NCBI RefSeq assembly: GCF_007991735.1
Contig: NZ_BJYX01000028.1
Location: 1 to 45,341, forward strand
Direction: 5' to 3'
Length of the DNA stretch: 45,341 nucleotides
Origin: Terrabacter aerolatus
GTDB taxonomy: Bacteria; Actinomycetota; Actinomycetes; Actinomycetales; Dermatophilaceae
Positions 7,741 through 15,776 of this stretch are shown here, in pieces. The notes under the pieces are model-generated. The model was not told the DNA's origin. It was given only the letters and a program-made list of their open reading frames with translations, and searched no databases. Each line of letters starts with the position of its first letter. Position 1 is the first letter of the stretch. Made by a program: the position numbers and the translations under genes.

Positions 7741-8213
7741 GGGCGGCCGGGGCGCGAGTCGGTGCCGCCGACGAGACCGTCCCACGACCACTTCGGCACC
7801 GTGAGCCCGTCGGGCACCTCGTCGGCAGACCCGTGGTAGGTGGCCATGTAGGCCGTCGCCCAGGTGAAGTAGCGCACGAGCGCCTCGCGCAGGTCGGGCT
7901 CGGCGTCGAGGCCCACGTCGTCCAGGGCCGACTCGAAGCACGCGACGGCCCGCTCGTCCATCTCGCGGTGCTCGCCGTTGCCCGAGTGCAGGCGCACGAC
8001 GTGCGACTCGGTCGTCACCGACGCGGTGTAGAGCGCCGGGCCGCCCAACGCCTCGGCCCAGTACGCCGCCAGGCGCCGGGTGTGGTCCGGGTGGTAGCCG
8101 TGCGAGAACGCGTGCGCCACGACGGGGTCCGACAGGCTCCGCTCGTGCCAGGCGTGGGCGAGTCGCACGAGGGCGGGCAGGCCGCCGACGGCGTCGTAGA
8201 TGGTCGATGCCAC
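7728..8213 (-). CDS. Truncated haemoglobin-like protein
   Basis: 161 aa. Matches the truncated (2/2) globin pattern: IYDAVGG at the start of helix B, a long helical core with HTRRLAAYWAEALGGPALYT, and VVRLHSGNG, in which H76 is the probable proximal haem ligand. Truncated globins bind O2, NO or CO; many actinobacterial ones are thought to handle nitric oxide or to help respiration. The role here is not visible from the context. The C-terminal ~20 residues (after KWSWDGLVGG) are Pro/Gly-rich and look unstructured. Convergent with the flavin reductase gene. Confidence 0.8.
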   Translation of the reverse strand: MASTIYDAVGGLPALVRLAHAWHERSLSDPVVAHAFSHGYHPDHTRRLAAYWAEALGGPALYTASVTTESHVVRLHSGNGEHREMDERAVACFESALDDVGLDAEPDLREALVRYFTWATAYMATYHGSADEVPDGLTVPKWSWDGLVGGTDSRPGRPQPQ

Positions 8214-8253
8214 CGTCGCAGGCTCCCACCGGCGGCCGTCGCGGACAAGACCC

Positions 8254-8287
8254 CGGGGCCGACCCGCGACGTCCCGGGTCGGCCCCG
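8254..8287 (-). terminator. Hairpin terminator of the TIG/CHAP gene
   Basis: A perfect 13-bp GC-rich inverted repeat (8254-8266 with 8275-8287) and an 8-nt loop. It lies 23 bp past the stop codon of the minus-strand gene ending at 8311. There is no marked T-tract, as is common in high-GC actinobacteria. Confidence 0.75.
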
Positions 8288-8310
8288 TCGAACCTGGTCC
8301 GGCGCAGGCC

Positions 8311-11300
8311 TCAGCGGAAGTGGATGAAGTTCGACGGCCAGGAGTAGGTGCCTCGGGTCAGGATGCGCCGACCGCTCATCGAGGTGTACGTCGCCCCGAG
8401 GACGGTGCCGCCGTAGCCGCTCTCGGAGATCGCGACCGTGTTGCCGTCGGCGCTGACCCAGTCGACGTAGGCGACGTGGTTGGAGTTCCACTGCGCGATG
8501 TCGCCGACGCGGGGCCGTTGGTCGACGGCGAAACCCTTGGCGCGGGCGCTCGTGTCCCAGTCCATGGCGTTGCCGAGGTTGCCCGGGTTGCTCACGCCGT
8601 CCCGCGCGAGCCGGTAGGCGGAGAAGTTCGTGCAGTTGTTGCCCCAGGCGTCGACGGGGTAGCCCCAGGCGCGCTGGCCGTAGTAGCCGAAGCGCTCGAT
8701 GCAGTTCTGGGTCGCCCGGGAGTAGCACGTCCAGCCGGCCGGTGCGGGTCCGCCGGTGATGGCCCACGTCATCGACGATCCCTGGAAGACGGCGACGTTC
8801 GCCGTGCCCAGCACGCGCACGAAGGAGCCGGCGCCGCTCGTCTGGGTCGCCCACTGGGTCACGCCGCGGCTGTTGCGCACGACGAAGTTGCCGTCGGTCT
8901 GCATCGTCGCCACGTTGCCGGCACCGCTCGTGAAGGCCGACCACTGGCGCACGCCGCCGGCCGAGTTGAGCACGAGGTTGCCGTCGGTGCGCATGAGCAG
9001 GCTCCACGCCGAGCTCGCCGAGACGATCGACTCACCCGGTCGCAGGACCTGCCCGGCGAGCATCCGGTCGTAGCGGATGCCCCGGTGGTCCCAGACCGTG
9101 GTGGTGCCCTGGCGCACCTGCAGCAGCCCGGAGTCGGTGAGGGTGAGCACCCCTCCGGTCCAGCCGTTCGTGCCGCTGGACCAGGCGACGCTACCGTCGG
9201 GGCGGGTCAGGACGGCGTTGCCGTCGGTCCGCATGCCCAGGCGGTTGCCGGCGCCGGGGGTCGCGCTCGACCAGCGGCGGGAGCCCCCTGAGGTCGCGAC
9301 GACGAGGTTGCCGTCGGCCTGCATCGTGGCGACGTACGCCCCGGACGGGGACCGGAGCGCGGTGGTGGACGAGAGCACCTGGCCGGACCCGAGGGTGGCC
9401 CCGGCGGAGTACGTGAAGCCGTCGGCCCGCACGACGGTCCCGGCCCGGGTCGTGACACGGACCGCGGCCGTCCCGGTCGAGAGCCGGCCGGGGACGACGG
9501 CGGTCAGCGAGGTCGCCGAGATCCGCTTCCAGGACGTCGCCGCGACGTTGCCGATCTGCACGGCGCTCACGTCGGTGAAGGAGGTGCCGCGCAGGGTGAC
9601 CACCGTGCCGCCGGCCAACGGGCCCGACGCGGGTGACACCGAGGTGACGACGGGCGGGTTCTGGTAGGTGAACCGGCTGCCCGTCACGACGGGGGAGGTG
9701 CCACCGGGAGTGACGACGCGCACGTCGACGTCCCCCTCGGCGTGGGGCGGGAGAGTGACGCGCAGCTGGGTCGCGGAGAGCCGGGTCACGCCCGTCGCGG
9801 CCACGCCACCGAAGGTCACCGACGAGACCCGGTCGTATGCCGTCCCGGTCAGGGTGATGGCATCGCCCCCCTTGGTGGGGGCCAGGGCGGGGGAGACCGA
9901 GGAGACGGTCGGGACGGCCTGGTAGGTGAACTGGCCCGCCTCGACGACGGGGGAGACCCCTCCGGGCGTGGTGACCCGGAGGTTCACCGTGCCGACGGGC
10001 CGGGCCGGGGCGGTGACCTGGAGCTGGGTGTCGGAGACGCGGACGACGGACGTGCCTGGCGAACCCCCGAAGTCCACGCCCGTGGCGAGGCCGAGCCGGG
10101 TGCCCGTGACGACCACGGTGACGCCGCCACCGAGCGGGCCGGCGGGGACCGACAGGGCCGTGACGGCGGGGACACCGACGTACGTGAAGACGCTGCGGTC
10201 GCTGTCGGGGCTCGTCCCGTTGACGTTGACGACCCGCACCGGCACGGCGCCCTCGGCCTGTGCCGGGGAGGTCACGCGCAGCGTCGTGTCGGAGACCCGG
10301 ACGAGTCCGGTGCCCGGCACGGAGCCGAAGGTCACGGCGGTGGTCGCTGCGAGGTGCGTACCGGTGATCGTCACGACGGTGCCGCCCTGGAGGGGACCGG
10401 CCGTCGCGGAGAGAGAGGTGAGTGAGGGCGGGAAGCCGTAGGCGAAGCGCGTGCGGGCCCCTGGCGTCGACGTGCCACCCGGCGTCGTGACCACGACGTC
10501 GACCTGCTCGGGGACGTGGGCGGGGGTGGTGACGCGCAGGCTCGTGTCGGAGACGCGCACGAGGTTCGTCGCGGCCGCGGCGCCGAAGCGCACGGCCGTG
10601 GCGCGGGTCAGGCCGGTGCCGGTCAGGGTGACGACGGTGCCGCCGGCCGGCGGCCCGATCTGGGGGGAGAGGGCGGTGAGGGTCGGCACGGGGTCGAAGG
10701 CGAACGTCGTCACGGCGCTCTGCGGCGAGGTGCCCCAGGGGGTCGTGACGACGACACCGACGATGCCGGCCGCGTGGGCCGGCGTCGTGGCCGTGATCGT
10801 CGTGGGCGAGACCACGGTGAAGGTCGCCGGTGCGCCCCCGAAGGTCACCCGGGTCGCGCCGGTCAGGTGGAGTCCCGTGATCGACACGGCGGTGCCGCCG
10901 CGGACGGGCCCGGCCACGGTCGACAGCGCGGTCACGGCCGGCGGGGCCTGGTAGGTGAATCGCGCGACCGAGGTGGCTGCCGAGGTGCCACCCGGCGTCG
11001 TGACGCGTACGTCGACGGTGCCCATCGCCGCGGCGGGAGTCGTGACTCGCAGCGTCGTCGGTGAGACGCGGACGACGTTCGTGGTGCTCGCGGCGCCGAA
11101 CTGCACGGCCGTCGCGGTGCCGAGGGCGGTGCCGGTCAGCGTGACCGTGGAGCCGCCGGCCGTGGGCCCCGCGGGGGGCGTGGCGCCGGTGACGGTCGGG
11201 ACGGCCTCGTAGGAGTACGTGCTCGCGGCCGACGTGCGCGACGTGCCGGACGTCGTGCGCACCTGGACCGGAGCCGGCCCGGCCGCCCTGGCCGGCGTCG

Positions 11301-12204
11301 TGATCCGCAGCTGGGTGCTCGACAGCACGGTGGGACGCAGGGCCGTCCCGCCGACGGTGACGATGGCGGATCCCCGGAAGCCGGTACCGGTCACGAGGAC
11401 CACGGTGCCGCCACGCACCGGTCCGGCCGTCACCGAGAGGGCCGTCACGGTCGGTGCCGAGGGCACTGACGGCACGGGCACCGCGGCATACGTGAACCGG
11501 TCGGCCGCGATGACGGCCGAGGTGCCGCCCGGGGTCGTGACCGTCACGTCGACGGTCCCCGCGGCCCGCGCCGGAGCAGTGACGCGGACCTGCGTGTCGG
11601 AGACGCGGGTCAGACCGGTCGCGAGCGTGGTGCCGAAGCGCACCGCGCTGACCCGCTGCAGGTTCGTGCCGCTGACGACGACGGTCCTGCCGCCACGCGT
11701 CGTCCCGCTGTGCGTGGACAGGTCCGAGACCGTGGGGACGGCGTCGAAGGAGAACGTCGCGCCCGGCGACACGGCCGAGGGGCCCGACGGGGTGGTGACG
11801 CGGACGTCGACGGCGCCGGCGGGGTGGGCCGGGGTGACCACCCGGACCACGGTGCTCGACACGTGCGTGACGGCGGTGACGCGGACGGTGCCGAACCAGA
11901 CCGCGGTCGTGGCGCCCACGCCGGCGCCCGAGAGCTCGACGGTCGTGCCTCCACGGACGGGACCGGCCACGACCGAGAGGCTGACGGCCGTGGAGACGGC
12001 GACGGGAGTCGCGGCGGTCGGGGATGTCGGGGACGTGGGGGCCGAGGCCGCTGCGACCGGCGCGGCCGTCGCAGGCATCGCTCCGGCCAGTCCGGGCACC
12101 CCGGCGAGCAGGCCGAGCGCCACGAGCAGCGACACGATGCGCCGCAGCGAGGAGGAGTCGGCGGGACCGTCTCGGTGTGTTCGCGGGTGGGGCCCAGGCA
12201 ACAT
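8311..12204 (-). CDS. Giant secreted protein: ten IPT/TIG repeats, bulb-lectin domain, CHAP peptidase
   Basis: 1297 aa. Residues 1-48 are an export signal: Arg-rich start, hydrophobic VSLLVALGLLAGVPGLAGA and cleavage near ATA-AP. Residues 76-937 hold ten IPT/TIG immunoglobulin-like repeats of 83-95 aa, each built around AGPxxGGTxVxxTGT, FG, RVS, TPA and VTTPGGTS. Residues 938-1150 form bulb-type lectin-like repeats with QxDGN motifs (MQADGNLVV, MRTDGNAVL, MRTDGNLVL, MQTDGNFVV). Residues ~1165-1297 are a CHAP domain with C1191 (NNCTNFSAY), H1243 (NHVAYVDW) and E1261. CHAP domains are amidases or endopeptidases that cut peptidoglycan. I infer a surface-acting wall hydrolase or adhesin held off by a long stalk. 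The ATG has AAGGAG about 8 nt upstream. It has its own promoter and terminator. Confidence 0.88.
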   Translation of the reverse strand: MLPGPHPRTHRDGPADSSSLRRIVSLLVALGLLAGVPGLAGAMPATAAPVAAASAPTSPTSPTAATPVAVSTAVSLSVVAGPVRGGTTVELSGAGVGATTAVWFGTVRVTAVTHVSSTVVRVVTPAHPAGAVDVRVTTPSGPSAVSPGATFSFDAVPTVSDLSTHSGTTRGGRTVVVSGTNLQRVSAVRFGTTLATGLTRVSDTQVRVTAPARAAGTVDVTVTTPGGTSAVIAADRFTYAAVPVPSVPSAPTVTALSVTAGPVRGGTVVLVTGTGFRGSAIVTVGGTALRPTVLSSTQLRITTPARAAGPAPVQVRTTSGTSRTSAASTYSYEAVPTVTGATPPAGPTAGGSTVTLTGTALGTATAVQFGAASTTNVVRVSPTTLRVTTPAAAMGTVDVRVTTPGGTSAATSVARFTYQAPPAVTALSTVAGPVRGGTAVSITGLHLTGATRVTFGGAPATFTVVSPTTITATTPAHAAGIVGVVVTTPWGTSPQSAVTTFAFDPVPTLTALSPQIGPPAGGTVVTLTGTGLTRATAVRFGAAAATNLVRVSDTSLRVTTPAHVPEQVDVVVTTPGGTSTPGARTRFAYGFPPSLTSLSATAGPLQGGTVVTITGTHLAATTAVTFGSVPGTGLVRVSDTTLRVTSPAQAEGAVPVRVVNVNGTSPDSDRSVFTYVGVPAVTALSVPAGPLGGGVTVVVTGTRLGLATGVDFGGSPGTSVVRVSDTQLQVTAPARPVGTVNLRVTTPGGVSPVVEAGQFTYQAVPTVSSVSPALAPTKGGDAITLTGTAYDRVSSVTFGGVAATGVTRLSATQLRVTLPPHAEGDVDVRVVTPGGTSPVVTGSRFTYQNPPVVTSVSPASGPLAGGTVVTLRGTSFTDVSAVQIGNVAATSWKRISATSLTAVVPGRLSTGTAAVRVTTRAGTVVRADGFTYSAGATLGSGQVLSSTTALRSPSGAYVATMQADGNLVVATSGGSRRWSSATPGAGNRLGMRTDGNAVLTRPDGSVAWSSGTNGWTGGVLTLTDSGLLQVRQGTTTVWDHRGIRYDRMLAGQVLRPGESIVSASSAWSLLMRTDGNLVLNSAGGVRQWSAFTSGAGNVATMQTDGNFVVRNSRGVTQWATQTSGAGSFVRVLGTANVAVFQGSSMTWAITGGPAPAGWTCYSRATQNCIERFGYYGQRAWGYPVDAWGNNCTNFSAYRLARDGVSNPGNLGNAMDWDTSARAKGFAVDQRPRVGDIAQWNSNHVAYVDWVSADGNTVAISESGYGGTVLGATYTSMSGRRILTRGTYSWPSNFIHFR
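9394..11979 (-). repeat. Ten ~255-bp in-frame repeats encoding TIG domains
   Basis: These are the coding repeats of residues 76-937 of the secreted CHAP protein. At DNA level the units are clearly related but diverged, with recurring blocks for RVSDT, TTPGGTS and GPxxGGT. One unit (third from the start) is preceded by an extra Pro/Ser linker (VPVPSVPSAPT). Repeats of this kind can expand or shrink by recombination. Confidence 0.85.
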
Positions 12205-12240
12205 ACGTCGGTCTCCTTGCAGTCAGCACGTCCGGCGAGC

Positions 12241-12246
12241 ATTCTG
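12241..12246 (-). promoter_or_regulatory. -10 box of the TIG/CHAP gene
   Basis: Read on the minus strand, CAGAAT lies 36 bp upstream of the ATG at 12204 and leaves room for the AAGGAG ribosome-binding site at 12213-12218. The surrounding 12240-12300 stretch is distinctly less GC-rich than the genes around it, as expected for a promoter. Confidence 0.5.
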
Positions 12247-12300
12247 CACAGGCATTTCGTCCGTTGTATGCGGTTTGGACCTAATTGGGGGACAACAAGC

Positions 12301-12329
12301 GCCCCACCAGCCCCAGATGTGGGCGGGGC
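12301..12329 (-). terminator. Imperfect hairpin between the MFS gene and the TIG/CHAP gene
   Basis: On the minus strand a G+C-rich stem can form between 12319-12329 and 12301-12307 with one or more bulged bases, 8 bp past the MFS stop codon. It is imperfect, so this is a weak terminator call. Confidence 0.3.
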
Positions 12330-12336
12330 GGCTCCG

Positions 12337-13533
12337 TCAGTCCACGCGTCGCAGGTCGGGCCGGAGGCGCAGGACGACGAGCCCCTGGGCGACGCCGATC
12401 GCCGCGAGCACCGTCCAGACGACCGACAGGCCACCGGTGACGTCGCGCAGCAGCCCCATCGCGAGGGGGCCGATCGAGGCGATGCCGTAGGAGATGAGGA
12501 AGGCCATGCCGGTGAGCCGTCCGCTGGCCTCGGGCGTGCGGGCGTAGCGCACGAGCAGGACGAGCGCCAGGGAGAAGGCCGCGCCCTGCCCGAGCCCGGT
12601 GACGACCGCCCACACCCAGGGAGCGGCGAGCGGTGCGAGCCAGATGCCGAGCGACCCGGCGACCCCGAGCCCCGCTGCCGGCAGCAGGAGCCGGCGCATG
12701 TCGCTCGTGCGGTCGCTGAGGACGGGACCCAGGAGCCCGGAGACGATCTGCGCGCCGCTGAACGCCGCGGCGAGGTAGCCGGCCGACGCCCGGGACCAGC
12801 CGTGCTCGACGTACGTCGGCGCCAGCCACGTGACGGCGGAGTAGAAGCACCAGGACTGCAGCGCGAGGTAGGCGGCGACGAGCCATGCAGTGGGGTGGCG
12901 CCAGGGGAGCCGGCCGGGGCCCTCCTCGTCGGGGGTGTGGTGCGGGTTGGCTCGCACGGTGAACGGCGCCCAGGCCAGGGCGCCGACGAGCGCGACGACC
13001 GACCAGGAGCCGAGGGACGCCTGCCAGCTGCCGAGCCGGTCGGCGAGCGGGACGGCGATCGCCGAGCTGGCGGCCGCGCCGCCCATCATGGCGAGCATGT
13101 AGAGACCCGTGACGAGTCCGACGCGCTCGGGAGGGAAGTAGGTCTTGACGAGCCGGGGCAGGAGCGTGCCGGCGACGGCGATGCCGACCCCGCAGAGGAA
13201 CGTTCCCGCGTAGAGCACCACGACGTGGTCGCCCGCGAAGCGGCTGGCGGTGCCGGCGAGGATGGCGAGGACCGCCCCGAGTACCGCGCCCGCAGCCCCG
13301 GTTCGGTGGGCGATGCGGCTGGCGACCGGCGCGAAGACGCCCATGCAGAGCACCGGCAGCGTCGTCAGGGCGCCGGCCGCAGCGTGGCTCAGGCCGAGGT
13401 CACCGGAGATCGTGTCGAGCAACGGAGGGATGCTCGTGATGGCGATCCGCAGGTTGGCGGCGACGGCCACGAGGGCGACGGCCATGACCCACACGGCCGG
13501 GAGGGGACGGATCGCTCGGGAACGGGTGCGCAC
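12337..13533 (-). CDS. MFS transporter, CynX/NimT-like
   Basis: 398 aa with about twelve hydrophobic segments in two halves. The sequence resembles the CynX/NimT branch of the major facilitator superfamily (cyanate, 2-nitroimidazole and related exporters). The signs are NLRIAITSIPPLLDTISGDLGLSHAAAGALTTLPVLCMGVFAP at the N-terminus (near-diagnostic NLR-x-PPLL pattern) and R-rich cytoplasmic loops. The substrate is unknown. The GTG start lies 2 bp after the stop of the upstream P-loop kinase gene, so the two genes form an operon. Confidence 0.8.
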   Translation of the reverse strand: MRTRSRAIRPLPAVWVMAVALVAVAANLRIAITSIPPLLDTISGDLGLSHAAAGALTTLPVLCMGVFAPVASRIAHRTGAAGAVLGAVLAILAGTASRFAGDHVVVLYAGTFLCGVGIAVAGTLLPRLVKTYFPPERVGLVTGLYMLAMMGGAAASSAIAVPLADRLGSWQASLGSWSVVALVGALAWAPFTVRANPHHTPDEEGPGRLPWRHPTAWLVAAYLALQSWCFYSAVTWLAPTYVEHGWSRASAGYLAAAFSGAQIVSGLLGPVLSDRTSDMRRLLLPAAGLGVAGSLGIWLAPLAAPWVWAVVTGLGQGAAFSLALVLLVRYARTPEASGRLTGMAFLISYGIASIGPLAMGLLRDVTGGLSVVWTVLAAIGVAQGLVVLRLRPDLRRVD

Positions 13534-13535
13534 CG

Positions 13536-14123
13536 TCAGAGACTAGATGTGTCGAGCACGAGGTCCGCGCGCTCCCTCGTGGCATCGGCCGTGAAGAGGG
13601 TCGCCTCCTGGTCGGCCCACCGCAGCCACTGCGGCCGGTAGGCCTCCCCGTCGCGCTCGATGCCGCGGCGCATCCGCAGCGCGACGTCCGCGTCGACGAA
13701 CACGGACACCGCGGCATACGCCCCGGCCGGCTGCACGCTGGAACCGCACCCCTCCACGACGAGGAAGCGGCAGGCCGGCACCTCGCGCGTGCCGGCCCAC
13801 TCCTCCCGCACCCAGCTCCAGACGCGGTAGGCCGCGCGATCTCCCCGCGCGAGCGGCTCGAGCACCTCCGTCGTGAGCAGGCCCGGCGCCTCGGCCAGGC
13901 CGTCCCAGCCCGGGTAGAGGTGGTCCATGTGCACGACAGCGGTCGCAGCCGTCGCGGACAGGGCGAGCTGCACGCCGCTCGCGAGCGTCGTCTTGCCGGC
14001 ACCGCTCGGGCCGTCGAGGGCCACGACGACGACGTCGCCGCACCGGGGCACCGCCGACAGGGCGAGCGACACGACGGCGCGGACGTGCTCCTCGCGCGGC
14101 GCCCGCGTCACCTCGTCCCACAT
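13536..14123 (-). CDS. Small P-loop NTPase, uridine kinase-like
   Basis: 195 aa. Walker A motif DGPSGAGKTT near residues 37-46 (K44), then VVHMDHLYPGW, which looks like the phosphate-acceptor/DxY region of uridine kinase-type nucleoside kinases, and a later FLVVEGCGSS Walker-B-like strand. The real substrate is not evident. ATG at 14123 was chosen because TAGTGT lies 7 nt upstream on the minus strand (leaderless pattern); longer in-frame starts run antisense to hisF and are not credible. Divergent from hisF and followed at once by the MFS gene. It carries a CGTATGCCG motif (13713) encoding Tyr-Ala. Confidence 0.78.
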   Translation of the reverse strand: MWDEVTRAPREEHVRAVVSLALSAVPRCGDVVVVALDGPSGAGKTTLASGVQLALSATAATAVVHMDHLYPGWDGLAEAPGLLTTEVLEPLARGDRAAYRVWSWVREEWAGTREVPACRFLVVEGCGSSVQPAGAYAAVSVFVDADVALRMRRGIERDGEAYRPQWLRWADQEATLFTADATRERADLVLDTSSL

Positions 14124-14130
14124 GGGCGCG

Positions 14131-14171
14131 ACACTACCCACCCGGGGCCCTCGTGCGGCCTGCCCTAGATT
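14131..14171. promoter_or_regulatory. Divergent leaderless promoters of the kinase gene and hisF
   Basis: On the minus strand TAGTGT (14131-14136) sits 7 nt before the ATG at 14123. On the plus strand TAGATT (14166-14171) sits 6 nt before the hisF ATG at 14178. Both starts lack a Shine-Dalgarno. The whole divergent intergenic region is only 54 bp, so any -35 elements of the two promoters must overlap. Confidence 0.6.
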
Positions 14172-14177
14172 TGTCGT

Positions 14178-14951
14178 ATGCCGGTCGCCACGAGAGTCAT
14201 CGCCTGCCTGGACGTCGACGCGGGCCGGGTCGTCAAGGGCGTCAACTTCGAGAACCTCCGCGACGCCGGTGACCCCGTCGAGCTCGCCGAGCTCTACGAC
14301 GCGCAGGGCGTCGACGAGCTGACCTTCCTCGACGTGACGGCGAGCAGCGGCGACCGGGAGACCACCTACGACGTCGTGCGCCGCACCGCCGAGCAGGTCT
14401 TCATCCCGCTCACGGTCGGTGGCGGGGTGCGCACCGTCGACGACGTCGACCGTCTGCTGCGCGCAGGGGCCGACAAGGTCGGCGTCAACACCGCGGCGAT
14501 CGCCCGGCCGGAGCTCATCGCCGAGATCGCGAGTCGCTTCGGGGCGCAGGTGCTCGTCCTGTCGGCCGACGTCCGCCGCCGCCTCGGCGACGACGGGCGG
14601 CCGACCGACGACTTCGTCATGACGACGCACGGCGGTCGCACCCCGGTCGACCTCGATGCGATCGAGTGGTGCGCCCGCGCCGCCGAGCTCGGCGCCGGCG
14701 AGATCCTCCTCAACTCGATGGACGCCGACGGCACGAAGGACGGGTTCGACCTCGAGCTCATCCGCCGGGTGCGGGCCGCCGTGTCGGTCCCGGTCATCGC
14801 GAGCGGGGGAGCGGGTCGGGTCGAGCACTTCGCCCCGGCCGTCGAGGCGGGCGCCGACGCGGTGCTCGCGGCGAGCGTCTTCCACTTCCGCGAGCTCACG
14901 GTCGGACAGGTCAAGGACGCCCTGCGCGCGGCAGGCGTCACGGTCCGCTGA
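14178..14951 (+). CDS. hisF: Imidazole glycerol phosphate synthase, cyclase subunit
   Basis: 257 aa TIM barrel. With HisH it makes imidazole glycerol phosphate and AICAR, step 5 of histidine synthesis. Both catalytic aspartates are visible: D12 ([14 protein letters not shown]) and D131 ([11 protein letters not shown]). Phosphate-binding loops follow ([24 protein letters not shown]). The catalytic Asp usually sits in a VVAID-like strand; here it is VLSAD, a mild variant. hisH is not in this window. The gene starts with a CGTATGCCG motif spanning its own ATG (14175-14183). Confidence 0.94.
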   Translation: MPVATRVIACLDVDAGRVVKGVNFENLRDAGDPVELAELYDAQGVDELTFLDVTASSGDRETTYDVVRRTAEQVFIPLTVGGGVRTVDDVDRLLRAGADKVGVNTAAIARPELIAEIASRFGAQVLVLSADVRRRLGDDGRPTDDFVMTTHGGRTPVDLDAIEWCARAAELGAGEILLNSMDADGTKDGFDLELIRRVRAAVSVPVIASGGAGRVEHFAPAVEAGADAVLAASVFHFRELTVGQVKDALRAAGVTVR

Positions 14952-14966
14952 GCCCTCCGGGCCGGC

Positions 14967-15608
14967 TCAGCTGATCCCGAGCTCGGCCTGCTGCAGCGCC
15001 GCGATGTCGTCGGCGTCGCCCTCGAGCTCGACCCGTGCGACGTCCTTGCGGCCGTAGGCATAGAGCACGAGCTCGGCCGGGGTGCCACGGAGCACGACCG
15101 CGCCGTGCTCGTCCGGCAGCTTGGCGGCGTGCCGGCCCTGGCCCTCGCCGATGAGCACGATACCGGTGGCGGACTTGCGGAACATCAGCCGCGACGAGCG
15201 CTTGAGCGCCGACCAGAGCTTGCCCTGCAGCGCCGGGGCGAGGTCGCGCGGCTCCCAGTGCAGCTGCGCCCGACGCACGTCCTCGAGGTGCACGAAGTAC
15301 TCGACGAGGTTGGTCAGCTCGTCGACCCTGGGGTGCGACATGGGGTTCCACGCGGGGGCGCCCTGCCGCACCCGCGCGACGAGCGCGGCGTAGTCGCCGA
15401 GCGCCATGCGCCGCCGCTCGCGCTCGAGTCGGCCGGCGAGGAAGGGCAGGACGGCCCCGACGGCGAGGTCGGGGCGCCCCTCGCGGATGACGAGGTGAGC
15501 CGCGAGGTCGCGGGTGTCCCAGCCCTCGCACAGGGTCGGCTGGTCGGGCCCGAGCCGGTCGAGCTCGTCGCAGAGCTGGAGGCGTTCGGACTGGGCGTGG
15601 CGGGTCAT
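14967..15608 (-). CDS. TIGR03085-type metal-binding (DinB/maleylpyruvate isomerase-like) protein
   Basis: 213 aa. The N-terminal ~150 residues form a four-helix DinB/mycothiol-dependent isomerase-like domain: LCDELDRLGPDQPTLCEGWDTRDLAAHLVIREGRPD, then HPRVDELTNLVEYFVHLEDVRRA with the histidines expected of a metal site. The C-terminal part is SCP2-like (VLRGTPAELVLYAYGRK). This combination is typical of actinobacteria, where such proteins are suspected mycothiol-dependent enzymes; the reaction is unknown. The ATG at 15608 follows GAGGAT by 6 nt (leaderless pattern). Convergent with hisF; its 5' side faces the IS element 62 bp away. Confidence 0.8.
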   Translation of the reverse strand: MTRHAQSERLQLCDELDRLGPDQPTLCEGWDTRDLAAHLVIREGRPDLAVGAVLPFLAGRLERERRRMALGDYAALVARVRQGAPAWNPMSHPRVDELTNLVEYFVHLEDVRRAQLHWEPRDLAPALQGKLWSALKRSSRLMFRKSATGIVLIGEGQGRHAAKLPDEHGAVVLRGTPAELVLYAYGRKDVARVELEGDADDIAALQQAELGIS

Positions 15609-15614
15609 GGCCCC

Positions 15615-15620
15615 ATCCTC
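15615..15620 (-). promoter_or_regulatory. -10-like box for the TIGR03085-type gene
   Basis: GAGGAT on the minus strand, 6 nt before the ATG at 15608. The first base is off the usual T, so this is one of the weaker leaderless promoters. Confidence 0.35.
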
Positions 15621-15669
15621 TCAGCACGGGCGACCGTCCGAATCCAGTGGCCCTGACGGCCCTGCGCTG

Positions 15670-15675
15670 CCTAGG
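15670..15675. repeat. IS481 target-site duplication, left copy (CCTAGG)
   Basis: CCTAGG directly abuts the left end of the element, and the same six bases abut the right end at 16764-16769. IS481 elements are known to insert at NCTAGN and duplicate 6 bp, which this fits exactly. Confidence 0.85.
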
Positions 15676-15720
15676 TGTACTCGGTCAGGACGTTGGTGAC
15701 ACGTAGGCGTTGACGACGAG

Positions 15721-15776
15721 GAGAACCTCCGGGTGAGGTGAGGAGTGTCTACGTCCCGCACCGCCCGGAGGTTCTC
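15721..15776 (+). promoter_or_regulatory. Hairpin sequestering the transposase ribosome-binding site
   Basis: A perfect 13-bp inverted repeat, GAGAACCTCCGGG (15721-15733) and CCCGGAGGTTCTC (15764-15776), with a 30-nt loop. The right arm contains the Shine-Dalgarno GGAGG (15767-15771) and ends at the base before the GTG start at 15777. Transcripts entering from outside would fold the ribosome-binding site away. In other IS families such structures are known to protect against read-through activation; for this element it is inference. Confidence 0.7.

Noticed and set aside
9191-12229. A 1012-codon same-strand frame overlapping the TIG/CHAP gene
   Set aside because: The translation is extremely Arg/His-rich and repeats only because the real frame repeats. 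It has no signal peptide or domain.
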